Positions 14,301 to 24,674 are shown, counted from the first letter of the stretch. The stretch is 64,000 bases of DNA from Scatophagus argus (GCF_020382885.2 NC_058496.1:67001-131000); one strand, 5' to 3'. Made by a program: numbers and translations. Notes: generated from the letters alone by a model not told the origin.

Positions 14301-17300
14301 GCAGAAGTACCCCTTCCTGATGTATCTCCTCCAGATGCACCTCTTCCAGATATACCGCTTACCGATGTACCTCTGGAATCAGCTCGTCGTAATGAATCCC
14401 CTCCTGATGTACCTCCCTCTGATATATCTCCTCCAGTTGTACTTCCTCAAGATGTACCTTCTCCTGATGCACCTTCTCTAGATGTATCTTTTCCTGATGT
14501 ACCTCCTCCTGATGCACTTTTTCCATATATACTTTCTCCTGATGTACCTCCTCCAGATGTACCTTCTCCTGATGTGCCTCCTCGTGATGTACTTCCTCCA
14601 GATGTACCTTTTCCTGATGCTCCATTTCCTGTTGTACCACCTCCAGATGTTTCTCCAGAAGCACCCTCTAGGACTCCAGACAGTCTGATAGCTGTACCTT
14701 TTCCTGATGGAGCACCTCCTGAGGTATCTCCTTTTGATGCTTCTGTAGAGTCCTTGTTGGCTTCTTCTGAAAAAGGAGAAGGTGAGGCTGTACCAGACAC
14801 AAGCTCCACCACCTTAAATCGGTCTAACCCTGCTGGTGATTTGGCCCCTGTGGACTTCACCTTTCCATTTCCAGATGATTCAAATTCAGCTGAACCTGGA
14901 TTAGATTCTGGACCAGATTCTGGACCAGTGCCAGACAGTCCAGATGGTTTTCCTGAACCTGTTGATGTTCCTGGATTAAATTCAGTGGATTCTGGCCTGG
15001 ATTCTGTCTCAGCAAGGCCAGATACAGAGGAGACAGGAAAAGATGGCGTGGAATTAACTGTACTAGATTCCTCTGCACCGGACAGTGCAAGTCTTGATCT
15101 TAATTCTAGACCAGACTCCCCTCAAGTAGTAGATGATCCAGGATTGGATTCTTTAGGAGGTCAGATGGAAGGGAAATCATCTGTGGAGGATTCAGCTTCT
15201 GGTGATCCAACAGGGAGGATAGAATCAGATGAAAGAAGAGACTCTAAGCAAGAGAGCCCAAAAGAGCAGAAACAGGAAGAAGGTACAGAATGAGGCATTT
15301 AGATTCTAACTGCACAAAATATCCAATAACAATCACTGCAGATTCAGAGATTTTGATAATTTCCTTTTACATCCGGGTTTAAGCTTCTCTCTTGACCTTA
15401 GAAAAAGCAGCTTGGCAAAAATAAGTTTGAGTTTACATTTGGATGTCCAAATACTTTTGGGTGCTTTAAATTGAGTCACCAAAAAACTACACTCAGTACA
15501 AATACAATCAGTTTGTGACATGATAGATCACTATCACCGGTCAAGGCAGATGGCCGCCCATCTTTAGCTGAGGTCTGGTCCGAGGTTTCTGCCTTCTAAA
15601 AGGCAGTTTTTCCTCGCCACTGTCACCAAGTGCTTGCTCAAGGGGGAATGTTGTAATATGTTCTCTATATTACAATTTAATTAAAGAGTTTGGGCTGTAA
15701 TTAGAAAATGTCATGAGATAAGTTTTGTTGTGAACTGATGCTATATAACTAAACTGAATTGAAAACTGAATTGAATTCTTGCCATTAAGAAGGTGTCAGA
15801 TGTGTGCATAAAGAAATTCAGCTCAGTTACACTGTCAAGCAGTTGCTGTGACATGAATTTTACAGGATAGTAAAATTAGATAGATAGATGTGTTGCACAT
15901 AGAAAGCTCGCTTAAAATAAGATGGGAGGATAAATGAGGAAAGAGACAATACCAAGAAAATCCAGATGTGTATTTTACATGAATATCTGCAGAAGGTTGA
16001 CACATTAACCATTAAACTATTCTCAAATAAATTCTTGTCACACATATTTAAGTTAAAATCTTTTCATTCTCTGGTGACCCAAACAGTCACTGAGGCCAAA
16101 GAGGATCCCAAAAAGGAAACTAAAGAGGAAGGAAAGAAGGACAAAGATGACAAAGGCTATGAGAAAAAAGGTACAATAGGTATGAACAGCTGTAGAACTG
16201 CCACCTACTGGCTAACATTAGTAACAGCACCAGCAGTAGTAGTAGTAGTAGAGATAATAGTAGTGGTAGCATCAGTGAAATAACACTACATGAGCTGAAG
16301 ATGGAATGATACATCTCAAAGGGTTAAGTTGATCCAGTGCGTACACCCAATAAGTAGGCCTGCCCTCACTTGTCATGAGTAGTACATCAGCACTGTTGAA
16401 CTCTTACAACCTCTGCTGCTGCATGTCTGTTTCCATGGTTACACACCTTGTTTTGTGTCTAAAGCAACCCAGAAGATTCTGATTCCAGGAGGACCAAAGT
16501 TCAGTCAGCTGTCCAAAATCGCCTATGTCACCTTTCAGGGTAAGAACAACTGAGACCAACAAGCCCCGCTCTTAAACTTGACCCCTTTCTCTGTAAATGA
16601 CCTCCTCAGTCTGTAGAAATGACCCCTTCAAGAAGAAATGAAGATGCATCTTGTTTATTCTGTCTAACTCACAGATGTGAGGGACATATTTGCCCACAGA
16701 CACTTTTTCCTCTCTGTGGTACATCACACTACTGCACAAATAACTGATTCCACCCCCATAACTCACTACAGAAAGGTCACAAAGAAATAAAAGACACACA
16801 AACCTGCAGACAAACCTCTATGATGATGTGAACTGCCACAGCATAAAGATCAGCATGGTCAGCATGCACTGTGATTGGTTATCTCATCCTCTGCCACTGT
16901 CTTATTTCTCCTCATGTTGATATTACCCATCTCACCTGCCTACATGTTTTATTTCATCCGTGCTGTGATGTGGGGATGGAGTTTCTCTGTGAATTGTTGT
17001 AAGTGCATTTGTTTCTTACAAACACAGGAGATAGAAAGTAATTGGAATCAAATAAATGTGAACAAACCAGGCTGCTACAGCACACAGAGAAACAAAATTG
17101 TGGGTAAAATATGATCATTAGACAAGTAAGATAATCATCTTATGAGCAAATGCCAAATTCAGTTGCAGGAACTTGAAATTGCAGAACACAGGAATCAAAA
17201 AGACCCAACAAAATTATTTTGTTCGTCATTCCACTGTGTCTCTTGTTTTATTCAGTCCCAAAACTTTATTCACCACCTAAGAGGTGAGTCCTGACTGATA

Positions 17301-18597
17301 CTGTGCTTTTTGTTCCTCAATAGGTACAGGTACTCAGTAGACCAATTCCCTGTGAACAACTTCCTACAGGATTATGAGGCCTTGACAATGTGTTCTGTCA
17401 TGAGACAAGCTGTTAGTTTTCAGGGAAGTTCGGTTCAGCTCCCCTGCTCTTTGATAAGCCCCTTTTGAACTGATCTTTACAATCACCTCATGTATTTAAA
17501 ATGTTTCATCAGCTTGGTTGGTTGACAGGCTGCTGAAAGGAAGGAAAGCAGCGCTGCAGTGTGTCCACCTCTAAGCCATCTGATGGGTTGTTATCAAGTG
17601 TTGCGACAGGTGTGTCAGTCTGTTGTAGGATTGATGCCAGGCGAGTTTTCTGTCTGTGTTTCTGTCAGACTGTGAGTGCAATGGTCACTCCAATCGCTGC
17701 AGCTTCATCGACTTCATCAACGTGGTCACGTGTGTGAGCTGCAAACACAACACACGAGGACAGAACTGTCAGTATTGTCGCCTCGGTTACTATAGAAATG
17801 CCTCAGTGCAGTTGGATGATGAGAACATCTGTGTCGGTCAGTAACACACACACACACACACACACGCACATGCACACACTCACACATTCAGGCAGCATGT
17901 TGCTGTACTGTTACCAGGTGGAGAAACTCTCACACTACTGACACCAAAACACAAAATAATACAACAGAAAATCCAAATAAAGTGGTGATGAAGAAGGTGA
18001 TGATGATGGAAGTGTGTGCGTGTGTGTGTGTGTGTCTTCAGAGTGTGACTGTGATGTGCAGCGCAGTGTTTCTCCTCACTGCTCTGACTCTGGAGTGTGT
18101 CAGTGTAAACCTGGAGCCTCAGGCCGGCGCTGTGACACCTGTCTACCTGGATACACCTGGAGGGAAGGCGAAGCCCGCTGCACAGGTACACAGGGCAGGG
18201 TCAGCTGCTTACAGGAGCACACCTCAAGTTATTAGTAATGTTATTAAAAGTCAATAATCAATCACTGTCTTCTCTCAGCGAACATATGTGACGAGGAGCG
18301 TTTGATTTGTCAGAATGGAGGAACCTGCGTCAACTTCCAGCGCTGCGTCTGTCCAGACAACTTCACAGGTAAACACAGGATTGAATCACGTCACAGCTCA
18401 GGTTATGTTTGGGAGTGGGAGAAGATGATGTCACAGCTCAGGTGTCTGATGATGTCATGTGTGCAGGTTCATTCTGTGAGAACACCGTCTGTCTGAAGAA
18501 GAATGGTTGCCTCGACAACATAGCGGACTCCTCCTCCTCTCTGACCTCACACCTTTACCTCTTGACCCTCAGTCTGATGTGTGCCTCATTCTGTTGA
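2355..18597 (+). CDS. ntng2: Netrin-G2, GPI-anchored synaptic adhesion protein (5' end missing)
   Basis: Coding exons: 2355-2613, 6604-6749, 7008-7246, 7901-8073, 8553-8576, 13096-15282, 16087-16170, 16465-16539, 17669-17836, 18042-18185, 18279-18368, 18467-18597. All junctions are GT/AG and in phase, giving 1,239 residues plus stop. The first three exons encode the laminin N-terminal domain, with [13 protein letters not shown], the [13 protein letters not shown] block and [13 protein letters not shown]. Next come LE1 ([10 protein letters not shown]), a variable Ukd region, LE2 ([12 protein letters not shown]), LE3 (CDCDVQRSV), an EGF-like module (CQNGGTC) and a hydrophobic GPI-signal tail. 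YSRW and the [19 protein letters not shown] blocks favour NTNG2 over NTNG1. Netrin-G2 is known to bind NGL-2 (LRRC4) across synapses. Human NTNG2 has about 530 residues; the excess here comes from the giant exon. The signal peptide exon lies outside the window. Confidence 0.93.
3118..3795 (-). mobile_element. L2-like LINE fragment (reverse transcriptase C-terminal part)
   Basis: The minus-strand translation contains [20 protein letters not shown] and [20 protein letters not shown], which match the thumb/C-terminal region of L2-clade LINE proteins common in fish. A further RT piece (YADD neighbourhood) can be traced to about 3795 but is broken by stops. It is 5'-truncated and decayed. Confidence 0.8.
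4640..4800 (+). mobile_element. Small CR1/Rex1-like LINE reverse transcriptase fragment
   Basis: The plus-strand translation reads [20 protein letters not shown] and then TFNL. This matches the GPDG...LA.VFT..FNLS segment preceding RT motif A in CR1/Rex1-type elements. It is a short, degenerate piece. Confidence 0.55.
5085..5945 (-). mobile_element. L2-like LINE reverse transcriptase fragment
   Basis: Broken minus-strand frames give RT pieces: [38 protein letters not shown] (motif A), [20 protein letters not shown] (motif B), a degraded motif C (YADHTLV instead of YADDT) and [20 protein letters not shown]. The order is correct but frameshifts divide it, so the copy is dead. It directly abuts Penelope-like sequence. 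Confidence 0.82.
5125..5142 (+). repeat. Short interstitial telomere-like repeat (TTAGGG)
   Basis: Three tandem GGTTAG units lie here, opposite in orientation to the TAACCC run near 1557. The run is embedded in the L2-like fragment and appears to interrupt its coding sequence. Confidence 0.7.
5946..6165 (-). mobile_element. Penelope-like element N-terminal fragment
   Basis: The minus-strand translation contains [20 protein letters not shown] and then [20 protein letters not shown]. This matches the N-terminal region of fish Penelope-like retroelement proteins (GLNF..TPKQ...). It runs directly into the L2-like RT in the same open frame, so the two elements are fused by insertion. Confidence 0.65.
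7901..8073 (+). CDS. ntng2: ntng2 exon encoding laminin-EGF domain 1
   Basis: The exon follows the acceptor TTTTGTGCAG and ends at ACCT|GTATGT. It encodes a full LE module with eight cysteines, including [25 protein letters not shown] and the conserved [13 protein letters not shown] exit. It begins after two bases of a split Arg codon (AG|G) and ends after one base of a codon. Every following exon keeps that class-1 phase until the last one, which runs to the stop. Confidence 0.92.
8553..8576 (+). CDS. ntng2: ntng2 24-nt microexon in the Ukd region
   Basis: This microexon lies between CTTTTTCAG and GTAAGT. Its length is a multiple of three and its phase fits both LE1 (which donates the T of a Cys codon) and the next exon. 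It encodes roughly C-EATETAA. The Ukd segment between LE1 and LE2 is known to be alternatively spliced in netrin-G genes, so a microexon here is plausible. It is supported only by splice motifs and phase. Confidence 0.65.
8577..10180. other. ntng2 intron sequence without recognised features
   Basis: AT-rich intron DNA with scattered short CA/GT runs (for example near 8935 and 8975). No coding exon, RNA gene or clear repeat family was recognised before the RTE/Rex3-like element begins. Confidence 0.5.
10180..12795 (+). mobile_element. RTE/Rex3-like LINE, decayed, in ntng2 intron
   Basis: Broken plus-strand frames encode an apurinic endonuclease ([46 protein letters not shown]) and RT pieces ([30 protein letters not shown]). 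They are followed by the C-terminal block [20 protein letters not shown] to [13 protein letters not shown]. The element ends in ATGGATGGATGG, the GATG-type tail known for RTE/Rex3 LINEs. Internal stops, frameshifts and loss of part of the central RT make it non-autonomous. It lies in the intron just before the giant ntng2 exon. Confidence 0.85.
13096..15282 (+). CDS. ntng2: Giant mucin-like/PPDVP-repeat exon of ntng2
   Basis: This is a 2,187-nt exon, 729 codons open throughout, with acceptor TCTCTGACAG and donor GAAG|GTACAG. Its phase fits the microexon upstream and the exon at 16087 downstream. From 13150 to about 14215 it encodes a Thr/Ser/Asp-rich, cysteine-poor stretch built largely on ACT codons, expected to be heavily O-glycosylated if secreted. 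From about 14218 to 14672 it encodes degenerate pentapeptides of the type P-P-D-V-P. From about 14680 it encodes acidic D/S/G/P sequence, including SASGD and DSGPDSG (possible glycosaminoglycan-type Ser-Gly sites, inferred). It occupies the Ukd position between LE1 and LE2. I know no counterpart in mammalian NTNG2. It may be an alternative cassette. Confidence 0.82.
15535..15785 (+). mobile_element. L2-type LINE 3' UTR/tail fragment
   Basis: GAGGTTTCTGCCTTCTAAAA followed by AGTTTTTCCTCGCCACTGTC and ending in GAATTGAAAACTGAATTGAA matches the 3' module at 47790-47985, the end of the long L2-like copy. It is a 5'-truncated insertion in the intron just downstream of the giant exon. Confidence 0.65.
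16087..16170 (+). CDS. ntng2: ntng2 Lys/Glu/Asp-rich 84-nt exon
   Basis: The exon follows CCAAACAG and ends at AAAAAG|GTACAA. It encodes [20 protein letters not shown] and continues with DDKGYEKKG, a highly charged linker. Its length is a multiple of three and its phase matches both neighbours, so including or skipping it keeps frame. The acceptor has only a moderate pyrimidine tract. Confidence 0.7.
16465..16539 (+). CDS. ntng2: ntng2 75-nt exon preceding LE2
   Basis: The exon lies between TGTGTCTAAAG and TTTCAGG|GTAAGA and encodes [20 protein letters not shown] followed by YVTFQ. Its phase matches the preceding charged exon and the LE2 exon. It is part of the Ukd linker, and I recognise no domain in it. 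Confidence 0.72.
17669..18597 (+). CDS. ntng2: ntng2 LE2, LE3, EGF-like and GPI-signal exons
   Basis: Exon 17669-17836 encodes LE2 ([12 protein letters not shown] to LDDENICV). Exon 18042-18185 encodes LE3 ([10 protein letters not shown] to [14 protein letters not shown]). Exon 18279-18368 encodes the EGF-like core ([15 protein letters not shown]). Exon 18467-18597 encodes [15 protein letters not shown] followed by a Ser-rich omega-site region and a hydrophobic tail ending CASFC-stop. That tail is typical of GPI attachment, so the mature protein should sit on the outer leaflet. LE2, LE3 and the EGF exon are all class 1-1 and multiples of three. Confidence 0.92.
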
Positions 18598-19542
18598 CCA
18601 CGCCCACTGTCCAGAGGCCACGCCCCGTTAAGGTTGCAGAAGAACTGTGACATTTCACATGACACAATGAGCTTCTTTTTTTCTCCTTCACAACTAAACA
18701 GAAAAGTTTGATCATTCTGTCCTGTGATGAGTTGGTTGTTTGTTCCAGAATGCGAAGAGGAATCAGTTATTGATCACAGATCATACTGAAATCAGTAGGC
18801 TCACAATGAAAAGTCTGAATTCAGACATAAAGTGTCAGTAAAACCACACATTAACGTTGGAAACAAGATGACTTTAAAAGTAAAATATCTGGATAGTTTC
18901 GAAACTCACACCTTGAATCATTTCTAGTTTGTGAAGAAAACCAGTTAGTAACATATAATAACAAATACGATAGATACACTTAAATTACAGGTACCAGGGG
19001 ACTAATAACCAGAAATGTGTTTGCTTATAGTTCAACAGCTGAAACTCAACTTTATCTCACTCAGGTTTGTTGTCAGCAGCACAGAAACAAACGTCTGCAC
19101 ATAGAAAACAACTGGACAAAACTGCTTTCTGTCTGATTGGGCCCCAAGGAGGTCAAATGTCACTGAACCTCTCTCTCTCTCACACACACACCTGAATTGC
19201 CTTTCGTTTATTGGTTAAAGTGTTTTTGTAAATAATTCCAATTCAGCAGTCAACCTCTGACCTCCAGGATGTTATGAGAAAACGGAAGCTGAGTTCACAG
19301 ATATCACAGTTTCATTGTGTTTCTGCTCTGTCATCAGCCTCACACTTCAGAATCTACTGCCATATTTCTGTAATCCACCAGGAATCTTGACTGCAAATAA
19401 ATCTTAATTGCTAAAACATCCTGTTGAGTGAACACATCCGGATGTGAGGCTGATGAGACTGAAAGGAAAAAGGGAAAAAGAAAGAGAAGAAGAAACCCGA
19501 CATGAAGAAGACTGTCCGTCATTTCAACATGTGTCAGTGATC

Positions 19543-19548
19543 AATAAA
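19543..19548 (+). terminator. Candidate ntng2 polyadenylation signal
   Basis: An AATAAA lies about 950 bases after the ntng2 stop and upstream of the endog promoter. It is the clearest canonical hexamer in this interval, but its use cannot be shown from sequence alone. Confidence 0.4.
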
Positions 19549-19993
19549 CAGGAGTGTAAAAAGTAATAGAGAGAAAAGGGGAAAAAACATGTCAGTCTCA
19601 CTTCTATAAAGAAGACACATCTGTTATTATTAAACTGAGTCTATGAGCGACTGATCTGATCACATCCTTTTTTTAGGGGAAATAAGGCGGCTTAAAGTAC
19701 ATGTGTTCAACACAGCTAGATGGAAGCAGATAAAACAGAAACCAACAGTACAAAGGGTTCATAAAACAAATCAATTAAAATCGTCTGACTAAAACACAGT
19801 AGCTGACCCTGAATAATAAAGAAATTATTTCTTTACTTTCTATACGTTTTATTATAACATTCATGTTTATATAGATATTAACTATTTTATATTCATCATC
19901 GGTGATAAATCATCATATTGTCTTCTGTCTCTATGAGCAACGTAGCAAGTCAGTGTGCGCCAGTGAGTTCGATGTTTCAATAAAGTTTTTTAA

Positions 19994-20015
19994 TGACGTC
20001 CGGTCTGTGACGTAA
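19994..20015 (+). promoter_or_regulatory. Paired CRE/ATF-like sites at the endog promoter
   Basis: TGACGTCC (19994-20001) and TGACGTAA (20008-20015) lie 37-58 bases before the endog start codon in locally GC-rich sequence. They resemble cAMP-response/ATF elements. The position fits a TATA-less housekeeping promoter. Binding is inferred. Confidence 0.5.
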
Positions 20016-20051
20016 TCAGAGCGCGCCGCAAGCGGCTGATCCGCCGGTAGG

Positions 20052-23000
20052 ATGAGACGCACCGGAGCGGCCCTGCTGTTCGGAGCGGGACTTGGAGCCT
20101 CGCTGAGACACCTGTGGAGCGTCGTTGACGGGCCGGAGGAGGAGGAGAGAGTCGGACTGCTGAGCAGAGTCCCGGTGGTCCCGATCCCGAGAGTCCAGGC
20201 CTCCGAGCTGACGGTGTGTGTGTGTGTGTGAATGTGAAGTGTAACACAGACTGTAATCTGAGCGATTTACAGGGTCATTTTCAGTTTTCAAGGACATTGA
20301 GGTCAGTTCAGAAGTTCACAGACACACGGTTGTAATTTATGTAATAAGAAGGAGAAGAAGAAGAACTACAAAGTGTGAGGTTTCTGAATTAAAGTACAAG
20401 TTTGTGCCAGAACATAAAAAGTGAAGAGGGGTCCTGGTCTTGGAGGACCACAGGTCCTGGAGGTTGAAGTGGAGCCATGCTGGCAGCATCATCTCCAGAC
20501 CAGTCAGATTTGTGGGTGAGCTGTGGGGTCCAGGAGGGGGTCAGGACAAGGAGCTCAGAGGGCAGAGGGACAGATCTGTGGTCTCCAGGTCTGCTTGTCA
20601 TTGGCTTCTGGGAGGCAGTGAGGAAGGTGGAGGTGTCGAAGCATACTGTGATGAGCACCACGCTTGGGGCTGGATGATGACTGGATCATCAGCCTGTTTG
20701 GATCATTTCAACATTTTTCTTTTTGCCCAGGTGAGTCCAGGTGGGTCAGCGGTGGTGATGAAGTATGGCTTCCCCTCACTGGCCAACATCAAGACCAGAG
20801 AGTCCTACGTCACCTCATACGACCCCCGCACACGCACTGCATCCTGGGTAATAGAGAGGTTAAACCCCACCACCCTGAGTGGCCCATCAGACAGAAAGTT
20901 CTGCGAGTTTAAAGAGGATGAGAGGTGAGACAGAGGTGAACAGGAAGACAGGTAAAAGTAGGCTGTCATACAGGAAATTTGCAGTTCATGTAGTTCTTCC
21001 TCAATAACTTGTCCCCCACAGCGTCCACATGTTTCACAGAGCCACCAACGCTGACTACAGGGGAAGTGGTTTTGACAGAGGTCACCTGGCCGCTGCAGCC
21101 AATCACAAGTGGAGTCAGAAAGCCATGGAGGACACCTTCTACCTGAGCAATGTCGCACCGCAGGTACAAAAATAAATATACACACACACACATTGTGCAA
21201 CAGCTGGCATCAGTTCTGGTCACAGGACAACATTTTACAGGTAAACTTTGTTACAGCGTGACTACCTGACGTCTGTACTACAACTACAGTTTAGCTCAGG
21301 GTCTTCCATGTGATGAAGGCAGCTCTCTTTAACCTGTTAGATCACCACGGTAACTGATGCTGCTCACCTTGCTGGTCCGGAGGAGGTTGTGTTCATGGTC
21401 TCATATTAAAATGGGTGCAAACATAACTGCTTTTTCACTGATCCCCCTCCTTTAAAGATAAATAGATAGATAGATAGATACTTTATTGATCCCAAGGGAA
21501 ATTCAAGCATCCAGTAGCCCATTACAGCAGTGTAGGTTAGTCAAAAAGTAAGCAAACAACCAAACAAGGCCTAATGTTAGTGGAAAAAATAGACTAAACA
21601 TACTAAATAAACTAACATGTGCTACATAAAGTACAACAGAGTGCAGACAAAGCAGGTCGACCAGACTGACTGTGTGTGTAAAACCAGAGGCTAAAGAGCC
21701 ACAGTGTAAACACATGTAAACACATTGTTACTCAGAAATGAGTTATAAAGTGCAGGTTAACTGTGCCAAACAACATAAGGTAAGTGGAATAAATGTCCAA
21801 TAAATAAATGTGATTATTACACCTGATGTGACTCTCAGACTGTCGCTGGGATCGTGACCCCTGAACACCCAGAGATGTGTTGTAGAGTCTAATGGCCAGC
21901 AGGACAAACGAGTTCCTGAGTCTGTTTGTGGAGCAGGTCAGAGACAGCAGCCTGGTGCTGAACACACTCCTCTGACTGATCAGAGTCCTGTGCAGAGGGT
22001 GGGAGGCGTGGTCCAGGATGGACAGGATCTGATCCAGGGTCTGTTTTTCTGCTGCTGACACCACAGAGTCCAGCTCTGTGCCCACCACAGATCCTGTCCC
22101 CCGCACCAGTCTGTCCAGCCGTGTTGCGTCCCTCTTCTTGATGCTGCCTCCCCAGCACGCCACAGCACAGAAGAGGACATCAGCAGTAGTTTTTTGCAGA
22201 TGTTAAAGGACCCCAACCTCCTCAGGAAATACAGACGACTCTGTTTTTTTCCTGTGGATGGTCTCCGTGTTCACTGACCAGGCCAGTCTGTCATCCAACT
22301 GCAGATCCAGGTACTTGTACGTCCTGACCACCTCCACCTCCGTGCCTTTGATGGAGACCGGTGTGGGATGGGTTCTGTTCCACCTGAAGTCAACCACCAA
22401 CTCCTTGGTTTTGGATGAGTTGAGTTGCAGCTTGTCAGCCCTGCAACATTCGGCAAAGTCCCCCACCAGGCTCCTGTACTCCCCTTCCTATCCATCCTCA
22501 ATGCATCCCATTATCACAGTATCGTCTGAGTACTTCTGCATGTGGCAGAGCTCCAACTGGTAACGGGAATCAGCTGTATAGACTGTGAACAGGATCGGGG
22601 AGAGCACTGTGCCTTGAGGTGCTCCAGTCACCCAGCTTAACAAACTGCGGTCTCTCTGAGAGGTAATCCTCGATCCAGGAGATCATGTGTAGGTCCACTC
22701 TCATGTTGTGCAGACTTTCTGCTTCCTGTCTGTAACAGAACTAAGAAATCATCAGGTTTAGTTAACACTTCAGCTTCACACTGACAGGCTGCTCCTGCAG
22801 CTAAAAGGCTGAGTACATATTGATTAGTCTGTTGGTACTTATCATCATATTCAATCAATAAAAAAATCATTTCACTTTGATCAACCTGTCCTTCGGTGTG
22901 GGACAGAGTTAGATCTGAATGCAGGTCTTCAGTCTGTTGTTTCAATGTGTTGTGTGGATTCCAGAGTCTCAGAGGCACCAAGTGGTAAAATACATCAGTT

Positions 23001-24061
23001 AACTAATTTACACTGTCAACAGCACTCAGCCCTCTGGTCTTATTTACACCAACAGATCTTTTAGCTGTAATGTGTTTAATTGTCGTCGTAGCTCTCAGTT
23101 ATAACCGTGGACTGGAGGAGGCAGTCTGTGATTGGTCCATTTGGTGCAGAAGAAAAGCGACACATTACCAAATGCTGCTTTGTATTGAAAAAAAAAAGTT
23201 GGTAACACAAGTCATGATACTCGGTTTGTGAAGCCAACAGCAAACAAACAGTCTTAGTTACTGGGGTAACCCCCAGTAACCACCACCCTCCCCCCCATCA
23301 TCCCCGTCAGCTTCCATCTGAGGACTTGATCGTCCAGTCAGGGAGTTTGAGTCTGCAACTGATGGATGAGATGATTTGATTGATCTGATTTTCCAAGCTG
23401 GAGTTCAGGATTAAACTCAGTCTGTTAAACCTGCGTTCTGAACCAGAACACCTGACTGACTGATGTTTGTTGTTTGTTTTGAGAACCCTCACCTGAACCA
23501 GAACGCCTGGAACAATCTGGAGAAACTGTGTCGCTCTCTGACCAAACGCTACCTGAATGTGTACATCTGCACCGGACCACTCTACCTGCCCAGGTAACCT
23601 CTTTGCTTCTCAGTCTCTGTCTGAGTGCTGTGTGGGAGGGGCACCACGACAGCATCATCAGGTGTGTGTGTGTGTGTGTGTGTGTTGCAGGCAGGAGGTT
23701 GATGGGAAACTCTACGTTCGATATCAAGTTTTAGGCAGAAACCACGTTGCTGTGCCAACTCACTTCTTCAAGGTGAGCTCACCAGGCTGCAGGTGATGAT
23801 GATGATGATGATCACGATCACCTGTCAGTGCATGAGTTCACCTGTCCTCCATCTCCTCAGGTGCTGATCTTGGAGCAGGCAGATGGCAAGGGTGTGGAGC
23901 TTCGGTCATATGTTCTACCAAATGAACCAATAGAGGAGAAGGTTCCTCTGGAGCATTTCCTGGTTCCCATAGAAACCATCGAAAGAGCATCAGGACTCTT
24001 GTTTGTTCCCAACATCATGAAGAGAACGAGCAGCCTGCAGGCGATCACCAGTCAGAGATGA
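20052..24061 (+). CDS. endog: Mitochondrial endonuclease G, complete, six exons
   Basis: Exons: 20052-20213, 20731-20924, 21022-21163, 23484-23593, 23691-23772, 23861-24061. All junctions are GT/AG and in frame, giving 296 residues (human ENDOG has 297). The N-terminus MRRTGAALLFGAGLGASLRH is Arg-rich and uncharged-helical, as expected of a mitochondrial targeting signal. Residues 137-140 are DRGH within GSGFDRGHLAAAANHKWSQK, with catalytic His140. LNQNAWNNLE supplies the Mg-binding Asn, and the C-terminus runs HVAVPTHFFK to ASGLLFVPNI. The enzyme is a beta-beta-alpha metal nuclease of the intermembrane space that cleaves DNA and RNA and can move to the nucleus in cell death. Intron 3 carries a LINE insertion, and introns 1 and 4 have TG repeats at splice sites. 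It is tail-to-tail with ttf1. Confidence 0.96.
21465..22700 (-). mobile_element. CR1/Rex1-like LINE fragment in endog intron 3
   Basis: Minus-strand frames give DKLQLNSSKTKELVVDFRWN, VEVVRTYKYLDLQLDDRLAW, ACWGGSIKKRDATRLDRLVR and NSFVLLAIRLYNTS. These are the RT thumb and C-terminal region of a CR1/Rex1-like fish LINE. The element ends (plus-strand left side) at a GATA run and CTTTATTGATCCCAAGGGAA, the 3' tail common to this group. It is 5'-truncated with frameshifts. Confidence 0.78.
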
Positions 24062-24674
24062 GCAATACGACCCTCAATCCACTGCTGCTGCTGCCTCCAA
24101 CAGGACTGCATTACCCACAATCCTCTGCTGCCGAATGAACTACAGTTTGTGTTTGTAGAAAAATCGTGAAATGTTTGACAATTAAGTGAAACTGTGATTC
24201 AAGATTGTTTTTTGGTTTTTTTTTACTGCTAATGAAAATCAGTAATCAATAATTCGGTTATTTAAATGTCCAGTTATTGACTTTTGTGTTCAGGCACAAA
24301 ATGCAGCGGCGGCTTTAATGTCATTAGTCACTTATGGATCTGTTCAATATTTGTAGACAGCAGTAGCAGATTACGCTGTTAGATCGATTATTGATCATAG
24401 ATCAGGTTGTTGTCACAAAAAGAAGCTCAGGCAAACGACATGAAAAGACTAATTTCATTAAAAAATGAAACATAAAACATGAAACATCTGATGGCCGGAT
24501 AATCAATTCATCAGGACCATCAAATTAAAAGTCACAGCTTTCCATCTGGAACAAAACGAGTCAGTCAGGTGAGACCAAGACCAGTGAAGCAGAGGTGGAG
24601 CCAGCAGGTCTGTGCTCTTTGTGTCACGGGTGGTTTTCGACTCCACGTCTAAGTCCTGATTGAGTGGAGGTTGG

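Noticed and set aside
14233..14688. Plus-strand frames rich in MYLL/LLMYL in another phase of the giant exon
   Set aside because: These are shifted readings of the 15-nt repeat. The correct phase is fixed by both flanking splice junctions.
13622..14860. Long minus-strand open frames (182 and 137 codons) opposite the giant ntng2 exon
   Set aside because: They are complements of ACT- and PPDVP-coding repeats, have low-complexity translations and lack splice or start context.
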